From NCBI GenBank assembly GCA_041584055.1, contig JBFHER010000262.1, positions 1 through 5,728 on the forward strand: a stretch of 5,728 nucleotides of DNA, in the 5' to 3' direction. The DNA is from JBFHER01 sp041584055. GTDB taxonomy: Bacteria; Bacteroidota; Bacteroidia; Bacteroidales; UBA5342. The notes below the pieces were generated by a model. That model worked only from the letters and a program-made list of their open reading frames with translations, had not been told where the DNA came from and did no database searches. Made by a program: the position numbers and the translations under genes. Shown one piece after another: positions 1 through 5,728 of the stretch (positions are counted from its first letter, which is position 1; the number at the start of each line of letters is the position of its first letter).

Positions 1-31
1 ACTATTTCTGTTTACTCTTCAACCCTAAACG

Positions 32-49
32 CTTTCGTTTTGGCGAAAA
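32..49 (-). other. Small hairpin at the predicted 5' end of the leftward transcript
   Basis: On the minus strand TTTTCG (49-44) pairs with CGAAAG (37-32), five Watson-Crick pairs plus one G-T wobble, around the six-base loop CCAAAA. It sits immediately downstream of the -7 element at 56-63, so it would be at or near the very 5' end of the RNA. Such a position could stabilise the transcript or tune initial transcription, but this is inference and the stem is short enough to occur by chance. Confidence 0.3.
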
Positions 50-55
50 GTGTTG

Positions 56-87
56 CAAAAGTAATTCAATCTTTTTGTTCCGGCAAC
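56..87 (-). promoter_or_regulatory. Bacteroidota-type promoter (-33/-7) facing left, out of the window
   Basis: Read on the minus strand, TACTTTTG at 63-56 is an exact match to the Bacteroidota -7 element TAnnTTTG. GTTG at 87-84 matches the -33 element TTTG at three of four positions, and the spacer is 20 bases, the usual spacing for this primary sigma factor type. Long A/T runs lie just upstream (about 97-120). The bases after the -7 box read GCAACA and then form a small hairpin at 32-49. Initiation would be expected at about 46-52. No start codon follows before the window edge, so the controlled gene is not visible; it could be a protein or a stable RNA. The match is by eye, with no expression evidence. 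Confidence 0.55.
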
Positions 88-202
88 TGTTTCTGAACTT
101 TTTTTTGAAAAACTTTTTAGCCTCAAAAAAATACCCAAATCACAGCACCTTTCACCTAAGTCCGGTCACACCTTCGTGTATCCCCTTCGCCTTAAGCGGC
201 TG

Positions 203-234
203 CAAAGAAACAGAATTAATTCTCAATTATCATA
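203..234 (-). promoter_or_regulatory. Weaker second promoter-like site, same orientation
   Basis: On the minus strand TTTCTTTG (210-203) matches TAnnTTTG except for the second base, and TATG (234-231) matches TTTG except for its second base, with a 20-base spacer. Like the better site at 56-87, the -7 box is followed by GCA. Here the next bases are GCCGCTTAAGGCG, with a short GCC/GGC pairing. The shared layout suggests a tandem promoter or a diverged copy, but two mismatches in such short elements leave it uncertain in AT-rich DNA. Confidence 0.28.
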
Positions 235-292
235 ATATTTTTGAAGGTTTTTTTGATTTATTTCAAGCAAGCATTTATACCACCCTTTTTAC

Positions 293-323
293 CAACAACT
301 TGCAACAATAAAAAAAGTTGTTG
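293..323. repeat. 9-bp perfect inverted repeat
   Basis: CAACAACTT at 293-301 is exactly complementary to AAGTTGTTG at 315-323, with a 13-base A-rich loop. A second CAACAA at 303-308, inside the loop, could pair with the same TTGTTG arm, giving two alternative folds. Neither strand shows a T-run directly after the stem, so it is not a standard intrinsic terminator. It could be an operator for a dimeric regulator of the leftward gene or a chance structure. Confidence 0.35.
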
Positions 324-351
324 TAAAACATAAAACCTGATTTATTTGATG

Positions 352-384
352 CAAAATGAGTCTGAGCGATTAACACATCACAAA
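352..384 (-). promoter_or_regulatory. Marginal promoter-like site overlapping the terminator U-tract
   Basis: On the minus strand an exact TTTG at 384-381 is followed after 21 bases by TCATTTTG (359-352), one mismatch from TAnnTTTG, and then again by GCA. The -33 element would lie in the last bases of the terminator U-tract of the upstream operon. The terminator explains the T-run that supplies TTTG, so this may be coincidental; I include it as a weak third leftward candidate. Confidence 0.18.
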
Positions 385-415
385 AAAAAGAGGTCAGCAA
401 ACATGACCTCCTTTT
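382..415 (-). terminator. Intrinsic terminator of the DUF3857 operon
   Basis: On the minus strand GAGGTCA (410-404) and TGACCTC (396-390) form a perfect 7-bp stem around a 7-base loop (TGTTTGC), followed directly by eight T residues (389-382). A G-T wobble and four A-T pairs between the flanking AAAAG (415-411) and the T-run can lengthen the stem to about 12 pairs. The stem begins 26 bases after the stop codon of the 631-aa gene. On the plus strand the same stem is followed only by CTTTTC, so termination in that direction would be weaker. Confidence 0.92.
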
Positions 416-436
416 CGTTCTTTGCTGTCACAATCC

Positions 437-2332
437 TCATTGATTCTGCACCAACACCACCTTGCTATTATCGATTTCTCTGATTTTTTTATAAAACTCC
501 TGCATGTCCTTGTATGTATCAGCAGGCCACCGACCATCTTTCATTAATAGTCGCCGATTCACCAACAGCTGGTCCTCACATTCAGTAAACGTTAGCCGGT
601 ATTCTCCAAAAACACTTCTCACAGTATCATTTTCAGGCTTAAATTCCACAACATAACCTTTTGGCAATTCATATCGTATAGAATCAATATCCAGATAGCC
701 ATATTCCTTAAAAATATCATTCTTCCTTTCCTCCAAATTTCTTGGAGCTCCTTCAAAGCCATCCATAAACATCACAGGAAAAAATACCCGCTGACCTGTT
801 TTTGAAGAAAACTTTCTCAGATTAACCTCAAGTTTTTCATCAAGATATGGCAAACCATCTTTCATAACAGGGGTTGAAAAATCAAACCCTAATATATCGG
901 CAGAAGCAAAATCCATGTTTGTTAACAGCCATTTCTTTTGATCCTCATAATTTTGACTTAAGACATAGCGCCGGTTATCAAATTGAATTCCTGAATAGCA
1001 AGTGTTTATTTCTGCCTTTGCGTCACCGCTCAGTCCAAGCTTTACCAAAGCATGTCGCACCTGCATGCTCTTCTCGGTTGAATATTCCGGTGTATTTACA
1101 ATTTGTCCTCCCTCCTGCGTAACAAGCAAGGCCTTCCTTTTACTATTCGATCGCCCGATATAACCAAATGGAATTGTTTGGCTTGTACATTCTAACCAAA
1201 TGGTGTCTGAATTATCAGGCACACATAATATAACATGATTTGCCTGGCCCATAGATGCAAAATCATCAAACCTGACTTTCTGACCACCACTGCCGATTAG
1301 GGTATAATAGGATTCAATGTCAACGACCTTTAGAATTGAACGCATGTAATTTGAAAGTGCTTTACAGTCACCATAACCAGTCTCATCTACTTTCATTGCA
1401 GGCAAGGGCTGCCAACCGCCAATGCCCAAAGAGACATTCACATACCTCGTTTTTGACTGCATAAATTCATATAAGCGCTTTACTTTTAGTCTAAGATCTA
1501 TAATACTATCGGACATCTGCCTGATCTCCTCGACCGTTTCAGGGGGGAGTATATCTCTGTCTTTATTCAATTCCCAAGACCATTGTCCGAACGTCTTCCA
1601 TGACTCCATACTCCCTGCTATTCCGTCATATTCAAATTTAACAGGAGCAGTCCATACCGAGGGGAAAACCTCAATTGCTGGAGGTGAAAATGGTTCAGTT
1701 CGTACAGATTTCAGACAATGCTCTTCCCACTTCAGTGTTTTGACACCATCAAGAATACGAACTTCTGGCTTTTTATCGTAGTTAAGTTGTTTTATCTGAA
1801 CAGGCATTTCAACTGGATGAGACAGATTGAATTCAACATGTTCAACACCACATCCATATGACAATACCGGTTCCCAATGGGGATAACTTACAACACCATC
1901 GTACTGTATCTCATACATTACTGAGATCGTATAAGGAAATATACTTCGATGAAAATCAATCACTTTAAGGCGTGTATCATTTACTAATCCTCCACCTGAA
2001 GCAAGATCCAGAAAATCTTTCTCTTTATACTTCTTGATTATTTCCCCTTTAGCATCCAATAACTGAGCCGAGAGCTTCTTAATCTTTCGACATTCGTCAT
2101 AGCTTAATACAAAATATGCCTTATCTTCTCCATCCTTGTTTAATATGGTTTTTGATTCGATCACACTCATTTTTGCTTTTCGCTCGTTTTCAACCTCAAA
2201 GTTGATGATAGAATTGCGATACACAATATCAGCATCAGCTTTGATGGAGTCAGGAATGAATGAAACATCGTAATTTTGTGATGTTCCAAAACTGAACAAG
2301 GCAAGAAAAAAACCCAGGAATAAAGATCTCAT
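437..2332 (-). CDS. Exported DUF3857/transglutaminase-like protein with intact Cys-His pair
   Basis: The 631-aa product has a hydrophobic signal peptide at residues 1-18 (likely cut near GTS-QN) and no lipoprotein cysteine, so it is probably periplasmic or secreted. Residues about 40-215 look like DUF3857, about 275-390 are a transglutaminase-like core, and about 420-630 form a beta-rich C-terminal region. In the core, Cys323 in GYGDCKALSNYM and His366 in ANHVILCV are the expected catalytic pair; the third position is Glu381 in WLECTSQ, where many relatives have Asp. Members of this superfamily act on peptide or amide bonds as crosslinkers or proteases, but the substrate of this bacterial family is not known to me. 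The ATG follows directly on the stop codon of the 656-aa gene (TAAATG), which implies coupled translation; a purine-rich AAGAAG lies just before it. The gene ends 26 bases before a strong terminator, so it is last in its operon. Confidence 0.9.
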   Translation of the reverse strand: MRSLFLGFFLALFSFGTSQNYDVSFIPDSIKADADIVYRNSIINFEVENERKAKMSVIESKTILNKDGEDKAYFVLSYDECRKIKKLSAQLLDAKGEIIKKYKEKDFLDLASGGGLVNDTRLKVIDFHRSIFPYTISVMYEIQYDGVVSYPHWEPVLSYGCGVEHVEFNLSHPVEMPVQIKQLNYDKKPEVRILDGVKTLKWEEHCLKSVRTEPFSPPAIEVFPSVWTAPVKFEYDGIAGSMESWKTFGQWSWELNKDRDILPPETVEEIRQMSDSIIDLRLKVKRLYEFMQSKTRYVNVSLGIGGWQPLPAMKVDETGYGDCKALSNYMRSILKVVDIESYYTLIGSGGQKVRFDDFASMGQANHVILCVPDNSDTIWLECTSQTIPFGYIGRSNSKRKALLVTQEGGQIVNTPEYSTEKSMQVRHALVKLGLSGDAKAEINTCYSGIQFDNRRYVLSQNYEDQKKWLLTNMDFASADILGFDFSTPVMKDGLPYLDEKLEVNLRKFSSKTGQRVFFPVMFMDGFEGAPRNLEERKNDIFKEYGYLDIDSIRYELPKGYVVEFKPENDTVRSVFGEYRLTFTECEDQLLVNRRLLMKDGRWPADTYKDMQEFYKKIREIDNSKVVLVQNQ

Positions 2333-4303
2333 TTATATCTTCTTTAAGATAATTTGTTCGTTTTGTTTTGAAACAATATGGTCGTAGAAAACTTTTAGAC
2401 CTTGATATTCTGTGGGTAAAAACAGTGATTTGTCGATTGCTAACTTCTGCATGACCTGCAAGCGATTCTCAAAGGCCTGCACCTTAAAGACAAATACCCC
2501 ACCATTATCTGGCAATGCTATTTGCATTGGATTTGGTATAGCTTCAACCTGATAACCTTCAGGGAGTTCTATTGACAAAACAGTCATTTCACTTCTTGGA
2601 TATCCATAATCAACCGGATACATGCGATCCGCCAATTTAAATGGATTCTCTTCCATGCGATCAATAAAGGCAGGATTAATTAAGATCATATTACCAGCAA
2701 GCTGGGCAACGGAGTTAAGTGTTACACTATACCTTTCCAACAAAGCATTGTTGATTGAATCCTTATTTACTATGGAACAGGAATCTATTTCGACTCCAGG
2801 AAACTTCGACTCAAAACTTTTTCTCATTTCTTCCTCGACATCCTTTACATCATATTTTTTTCTGGCATTTATTCCGGCATATCCTGTTCTTTTATAATCA
2901 ACATTTCCAAACAAAGATCCATCTTCATTGATTTTAAAGGAACACAAGGTACTTACTTCATAATTTTGGCTTGCCTGAATATTAATATGTGATATGGATC
3001 CATCATAAGCAAATTGTATGCCTTGTCCATTGATACACCTTTCTGGCAGCACACCAAATGGCAAATAATCTTCGGTTGCATCCAACAGATAGAGCTTCCC
3101 TCCCACTTCAACGCTTGCAACAACATAATTTAAACTGGACATAGACGGTCTTGTATAGGGTAATTTCCCATCTTTTCGCAACCTCAGACATACTGGATCA
3201 GCTTTTATACCTTCTTTATGAAGGATGGCCACCAACATCAGATTAATATCTGCGGAGTTTCCACTCCCTTCTTCCAGCACTTTGCTCAATGACCTGCTTG
3301 CATACTTCGAAGCACTGCCATTCCATGCCACTTTTTCTTTTATCGTGTTATAAACATTAAGCACATGTGCCATGGTGTCTTTTGCACCATCTTGCTTTTT
3401 CCAATCACTGTCCCAATAAGATGCACCATTTAAAGCTCCGCCAAACCGATCGTAATCATATAGATCTATTCCTATTTTTGCCCAGCTTGTGGTATGGTTA
3501 ATTTGTAACCTCTGGGGAGGGTGCTCTCGTTTTAGTTCAAAATTAAGGCATGATATATAATTATGCTTTGAATCTAAATATGGTTCACTCTTAAAAGCCA
3601 ATACATTATGTGCAATAATCTTTTCTCCGGAAATCAGATAACTAAAATCTCCAATTGTAATTGATCCACCAGTATATTCATGAGTAACCGGAATATATCC
3701 TTTCATATCCCTATCATATTCATAGTATTCCGGCACAGCCGTTTCATAACGACTCCACTGAACCGGAATTTCATGCTGAAAGTACCAACTCGGAAGATTC
3801 CATAAGAAATCTGAACTTATTTCATAACGTATCTCAAGCACAGAACCCGGTTTTACATTGGGCATTGAAAAACGCTTTTCCCACCAGTTACCATTTACAT
3901 TTTCATCATAAACATCCTTTGAACTCAGTTTCGTTTTAACTATTTTCCCATTCTCCAGATTATATGTGTAAGCCTTTATGCCTGACACCCGTTCTTCGGA
4001 TGAAGATGTACTGGATACGTAATATGGTATTTTGATTGTCGCATATTCGTCTCCCTCTTTATCAAATATCTTTATTTTAGAATATCTGCTATATTGAATA
4101 ACGAATCCACGATCGTTTACAAAAGAAAAATCAGTAAATCCATCATCAATCAGATACATGGCATGTGCACCCGAGTCTATTTCGCAGGTTTTCAGCTCTA
4201 ATTCCGCTTTTGTTACTTTTCCAAATCTTACTTTCGGGAATTCATCAGCACTTACATTTAATACAAGTATCAATGCAAATAAAAATAAAATTGACTTTTT
4301 CAT
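2333..4303 (-). CDS. Exported DUF3857/transglutaminase-like protein, probable pseudoenzyme
   Basis: The 656-aa product starts with a clear signal peptide (Lys-Lys, then hydrophobic residues 4-17, likely cut at VSA-DE after residue 19). Residues about 40-240 look like DUF3857, including the early stretch DSGAHAMYLIDDG. About 310-415 is a transglutaminase-like core and about 440-650 a C-terminal domain. The core keeps the fold signature (SGNSADINL, LNYVVASV, YLLDATEDYLPFG), but the catalytic Cys position is Ser350 (codon TCC) and the His position is Tyr393 (TAT); only Asp408 of the triad remains. It is therefore unlikely to be a Cys-His hydrolase or crosslinker and may bind ligand, scaffold or regulate. 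Its C-terminal ending (PTEYQGLKVFYDHI, then IILKK) resembles that of the downstream 631-aa protein (PADTYKDMQEFYKKI, then VVLVQ), which supports an old duplication. The ATG at 4303 is preceded by an A-rich leader without a Shine-Dalgarno sequence. Biological role unknown. Confidence 0.88.
   Translation of the reverse strand: MKKSILFLFALILVLNVSADEFPKVRFGKVTKAELELKTCEIDSGAHAMYLIDDGFTDFSFVNDRGFVIQYSRYSKIKIFDKEGDEYATIKIPYYVSSTSSSEERVSGIKAYTYNLENGKIVKTKLSSKDVYDENVNGNWWEKRFSMPNVKPGSVLEIRYEISSDFLWNLPSWYFQHEIPVQWSRYETAVPEYYEYDRDMKGYIPVTHEYTGGSITIGDFSYLISGEKIIAHNVLAFKSEPYLDSKHNYISCLNFELKREHPPQRLQINHTTSWAKIGIDLYDYDRFGGALNGASYWDSDWKKQDGAKDTMAHVLNVYNTIKEKVAWNGSASKYASRSLSKVLEEGSGNSADINLMLVAILHKEGIKADPVCLRLRKDGKLPYTRPSMSSLNYVVASVEVGGKLYLLDATEDYLPFGVLPERCINGQGIQFAYDGSISHINIQASQNYEVSTLCSFKINEDGSLFGNVDYKRTGYAGINARKKYDVKDVEEEMRKSFESKFPGVEIDSCSIVNKDSINNALLERYSVTLNSVAQLAGNMILINPAFIDRMEENPFKLADRMYPVDYGYPRSEMTVLSIELPEGYQVEAIPNPMQIALPDNGGVFVFKVQAFENRLQVMQKLAIDKSLFLPTEYQGLKVFYDHIVSKQNEQIILKKI
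2337..2350 (-). other. Short hairpin at the junction of the two DUF3857 genes
   Basis: On the minus strand ATCTT (2350-2346) and AAGAT (2341-2337) pair perfectly around AAAG. It lies in the last codons of the 656-aa gene, two bases before its TAA, and would partly cover the AAGAAG stretch ahead of the downstream ATG. Terminating ribosomes would melt it, which fits translational coupling. The stem has five pairs, four of them A-T, so it is weak and may be fortuitous. Confidence 0.2.
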
Positions 4304-4329
4304 GGTTTGATTTATTGTTAATCTAAAGT

Positions 4330-4361
4330 CAATTTTAACGATATTTTTTTAACACAACAAG
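4330..4361 (-). promoter_or_regulatory. Candidate Bacteroidota promoter for the DUF3857 pair
   Basis: On the minus strand TAAAATTG (4337-4330) is one mismatch from TAnnTTTG, and CTTG (4361-4358) is one mismatch from TTTG; the spacer is 20 bases. Initiation at about 4320-4326 would leave a short A-rich leader of roughly 20 bases before the ATG at 4303, typical for the phylum. I see no intrinsic terminator between the aspartate kinase stop and this site, so some readthrough from the kinase gene is also possible. Confidence 0.4.
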
Positions 4362-4374
4362 GTCAAATCCAAAA

Positions 4375-4409
4375 AACGGCTTAATTTATATTGATTTAAA
4401 ATAACGGCT
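4375..4409. repeat. Pair of AACGGCT direct repeats in the intergenic gap
   Basis: AACGGCT occurs at 4375-4381 and again at 4403-4409 on the plus strand, 28 bases apart start to start, with a purely AT-rich stretch broken by one G between them. They are the main GC-bearing words in an otherwise AT-rich gap and lie upstream of the candidate promoter at 4330-4361. They could be paired binding sites for a regulator, but seven bases is short and chance is not excluded. Confidence 0.25.
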
Positions 4410-4416
4410 CATGTGT

Positions 4417-5694
4417 TCAATTCTTCTTTTCGGGGATTCCATTTTGCTTCATAACAAACCAGGCGGTATCCCTGTTTTTTTGCTCCATCAAAACCTTGTA
4501 TCCATTAACCATTTCTTCGATTATTTCGGGGTTATAATGCCTAATGGTTAACAACTCCAGACCAAGGTTATAGGTGACACGATAATTTGACCTCAAATCG
4601 GCCAACAGATTTTCAAACTTTCGTTCATCGTAACTGGCACAAACGGAGAAATTCAGCGCACTTATTTGCATCTGATTAACTTTGATTCTGTACTTGGAAA
4701 AAATCTCAAAGATTTCCTTCAGGTTATCCTCAACAACAAATGAAAAATCCAGAGGCGCAATGGATAATAATATTTGCTCTGTTTTTTTTATTAATATGGG
4801 TATTTTTATCTTTCCTGAATAAAACCCAATAATCGTTCCTTTTCCATCCGGGTCACTAAAAGATCGCACATACAAGGGTATATTTTTATTCTCCAGAGGC
4901 TTTAAGGTTTTAGGATGAATTACCTGTGCACCATAAAATGACAACTCGATGGCTTCGTTATAGGACATCTCCGGCAAAAGCACAGCTTTTGAGTACCAGC
5001 GGGGATCTGCATTCAGAACACCCGCAACATCTTTCCATATGGTTACATCTGTACCATCCATCAGATAAGCAATCGCTGCGGCAGAAAAATCTGATCCTTC
5101 ACGGCCCAAGGTGGTTGTTTGATTGTTGGTTGTTGAACCGATGAAGCCCTGAGCAAGAAATATTTTAGCCTGAGAGAAATCAATGCTTTCTGAAATAAGG
5201 CGTTTGGAAAGCTCCCAATCGATCTTCCCTTCCCTAAAATCGTTTGATGTACGTATAAACCCACGGCTATCAGTCCATCCTACCTGACACCCTATCTTTT
5301 TCAGATATGCCGCTATTATTGTCGTGGAGAAGAGCTCCCCAAATGAGACAATCCTATCGTAATCATAATCAAAATTAAGCGAAGGTATTTTTTTTAATTC
5401 CTGAAACAGATCATCTTCAAACATCACATATTGAACAAGCAGCTCCTGATCATCCTCCAATATGAACAATTCAGCAATGACAGCTCTATGGAATGCAACA
5501 ATTTTATCAAAAAATGGTTTCCAATCTCCTTTTCCATAATAAACATTGGCCAACGTCTCAAGAGAATTGGTTGTTTTACCCATTGCCGAAACAACAATCA
5601 CTAAATCTTCCTTGCAGCGTTCAATTATGGCAGCAATATTTTTTATACTTTGTGCATCCTTTACGGAAGCTCCTCCAAACTTATAAACCTTCAT
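4417..5694 (-). CDS. lysC: Aspartate kinase (monofunctional, EC 2.7.2.4)
   Basis: This 425-aa cytoplasmic enzyme phosphorylates L-aspartate with ATP, the committed step to lysine/diaminopimelate, threonine and methionine. The amino-acid kinase domain covers about residues 1-290: KFGGASV (5-11) at the nucleotide/substrate site, SFGELFST with Glu120, GFIG (183-186), TTLGREGSD (194-202) with Arg198 and Asp202, WKDVAGVLNADPR (220-232) and YGAQVIHPKT (254-263). Residues about 305-425 are the ACT regulatory region: a recognisable first ACT unit (about 308-365) and a divergent second one (about 375-418). Ala9 stands where the classic signature has Ser/Thr, and Glu199 where many enzymes have Gly; both are, as I recall, usual in Bacteroidota. 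No homoserine dehydrogenase domain is fused. The ATG at 5694 gives the normal family N-terminus, although the frame stays open to the window edge. No Shine-Dalgarno sequence is visible. Feedback inhibition by lysine or threonine is likely from the ACT region, but which one cannot be read here. The symbol is generic. Confidence 0.96.
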   Translation of the reverse strand: MKVYKFGGASVKDAQSIKNIAAIIERCKEDLVIVVSAMGKTTNSLETLANVYYGKGDWKPFFDKIVAFHRAVIAELFILEDDQELLVQYVMFEDDLFQELKKIPSLNFDYDYDRIVSFGELFSTTIIAAYLKKIGCQVGWTDSRGFIRTSNDFREGKIDWELSKRLISESIDFSQAKIFLAQGFIGSTTNNQTTTLGREGSDFSAAAIAYLMDGTDVTIWKDVAGVLNADPRWYSKAVLLPEMSYNEAIELSFYGAQVIHPKTLKPLENKNIPLYVRSFSDPDGKGTIIGFYSGKIKIPILIKKTEQILLSIAPLDFSFVVEDNLKEIFEIFSKYRIKVNQMQISALNFSVCASYDERKFENLLADLRSNYRVTYNLGLELLTIRHYNPEIIEEMVNGYKVLMEQKNRDTAWFVMKQNGIPEKKN

Positions 5695-5728
5695 GAGCAG
5701 ATCAATTAATTTCCAGGTTTTATTTATC

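Larger units (their letters stand above)
1..380. other. Gene-free intergenic region carrying leftward promoter-like sites
   Basis: No convincing coding sequence is visible here on either strand. The longest open frame (plus strand, about 75-311) would need a TTG start, is rich in Phe/Leu/Asn from T-runs, resembles no family I know and overlaps promoter-like sites, so I do not call it. The minus strand has only very short frames (18 codons or fewer). What the stretch holds is a good Bacteroidota-type promoter at 56-87, a weaker one at 203-234, a marginal one at 352-384, an inverted repeat at 293-323, and long T/A runs between them. All the promoter-like sites face left. The minus strand of 1-55 has no ATG, so any ATG-started gene they drive begins beyond the left edge. 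Confidence 0.7.

Noticed and set aside
140..210. Possible small RNA gene in the GC-richer island of the left intergenic region
   Set aside because: Minus-strand pairing by eye is limited to three- and four-base stems and no clear terminator hairpin precedes the T-run near 125-132, so there is not enough to call an ncRNA.
75..311. 78-codon plus-strand open frame in the left intergenic region
   Set aside because: It needs a TTG start, has a composition driven by T-runs, matches no family I recognise, and overlaps promoter-like sites and an inverted repeat; probably noncoding.
324..337. Possible 18-codon minus-strand peptide starting ATG near 332 after the terminator
   Set aside because: Too short, low complexity (Phe/Asn/Tyr/Val), no ribosome binding site and no resemblance to known leader peptides.
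390..410. Stem at the left end considered as a transposon terminal repeat or attachment site
   Set aside because: A stem followed by eight T residues 26 bases after a stop codon is fully explained as an intrinsic terminator; no partner repeat or transposase is visible.
874..1781. Two plus-strand open frames (874-1122 and 1422-1781) opposite the 631-aa gene
   Set aside because: They are antisense to a well-supported coding region and have no recognisable domains or start signals.
2622..2897. 91-codon plus-strand open frame opposite the 656-aa gene
   Set aside because: Antisense shadow of a conserved coding region, without family resemblance.
4926..5696. Several short open frames on both strands within the aspartate kinase gene (4926-5144, 5061-5264, 5493-5696)
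   Set aside because: All lie within the kinase gene, whose motifs are continuous over the full length; no frameshift is suggested.

Overview
The window is AT-rich chromosomal DNA from a member of the Bacteroidota. The evidence is an aspartate kinase of the Bacteroidota type (opening MKVYKFGGASVKDA, with TTLGREGSD in the active site), two tandem exported DUF3857/transglutaminase-like proteins of a kind common in that phylum, start codons without clear Shine-Dalgarno sequences, and promoter-like sites matching the Bacteroidota pattern TTTG / TAnnTTTG rather than the E. coli -35/-10 pattern. A marine or gut Bacteroidales/Marinilabiliales-like lineage is my guess; the sequence alone does not settle it.

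All three genes lie on the minus strand and are read from right to left. At the right, 5694-4417 encodes a complete monofunctional aspartate kinase, the entry step to lysine/diaminopimelate, threonine and methionine. A 113-base gap (4304-4416) with a plausible promoter follows. Then come two large exported proteins, 656 aa (4303-2333) and 631 aa (2332-437). Both have a signal peptide, an N-terminal DUF3857 region, a transglutaminase-like (papain-fold) core and a similar C-terminal beta-rich domain. They abut with no spacing (TAAATG) and almost certainly form a two-gene operon, closed by a strong intrinsic terminator at about 382-415.

The left 380 bases hold no convincing gene. They contain one good Bacteroidota-type promoter (56-87) and weaker look-alikes, all facing leftwards, so they probably drive a gene beyond the left edge of the window. 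A 9-bp inverted repeat (293-323) lies in the same stretch.

The most interesting point is the pairing of the two transglutaminase-like proteins. The 631-aa protein keeps the catalytic Cys and His. In the 656-aa protein these positions are Ser350 and Tyr393, so it looks like a pseudoenzyme translated from the same message as a probable active enzyme. This suggests a two-part secreted system whose substrate is unknown. I see no CRISPR array, insertion sequence, tRNA or rRNA.
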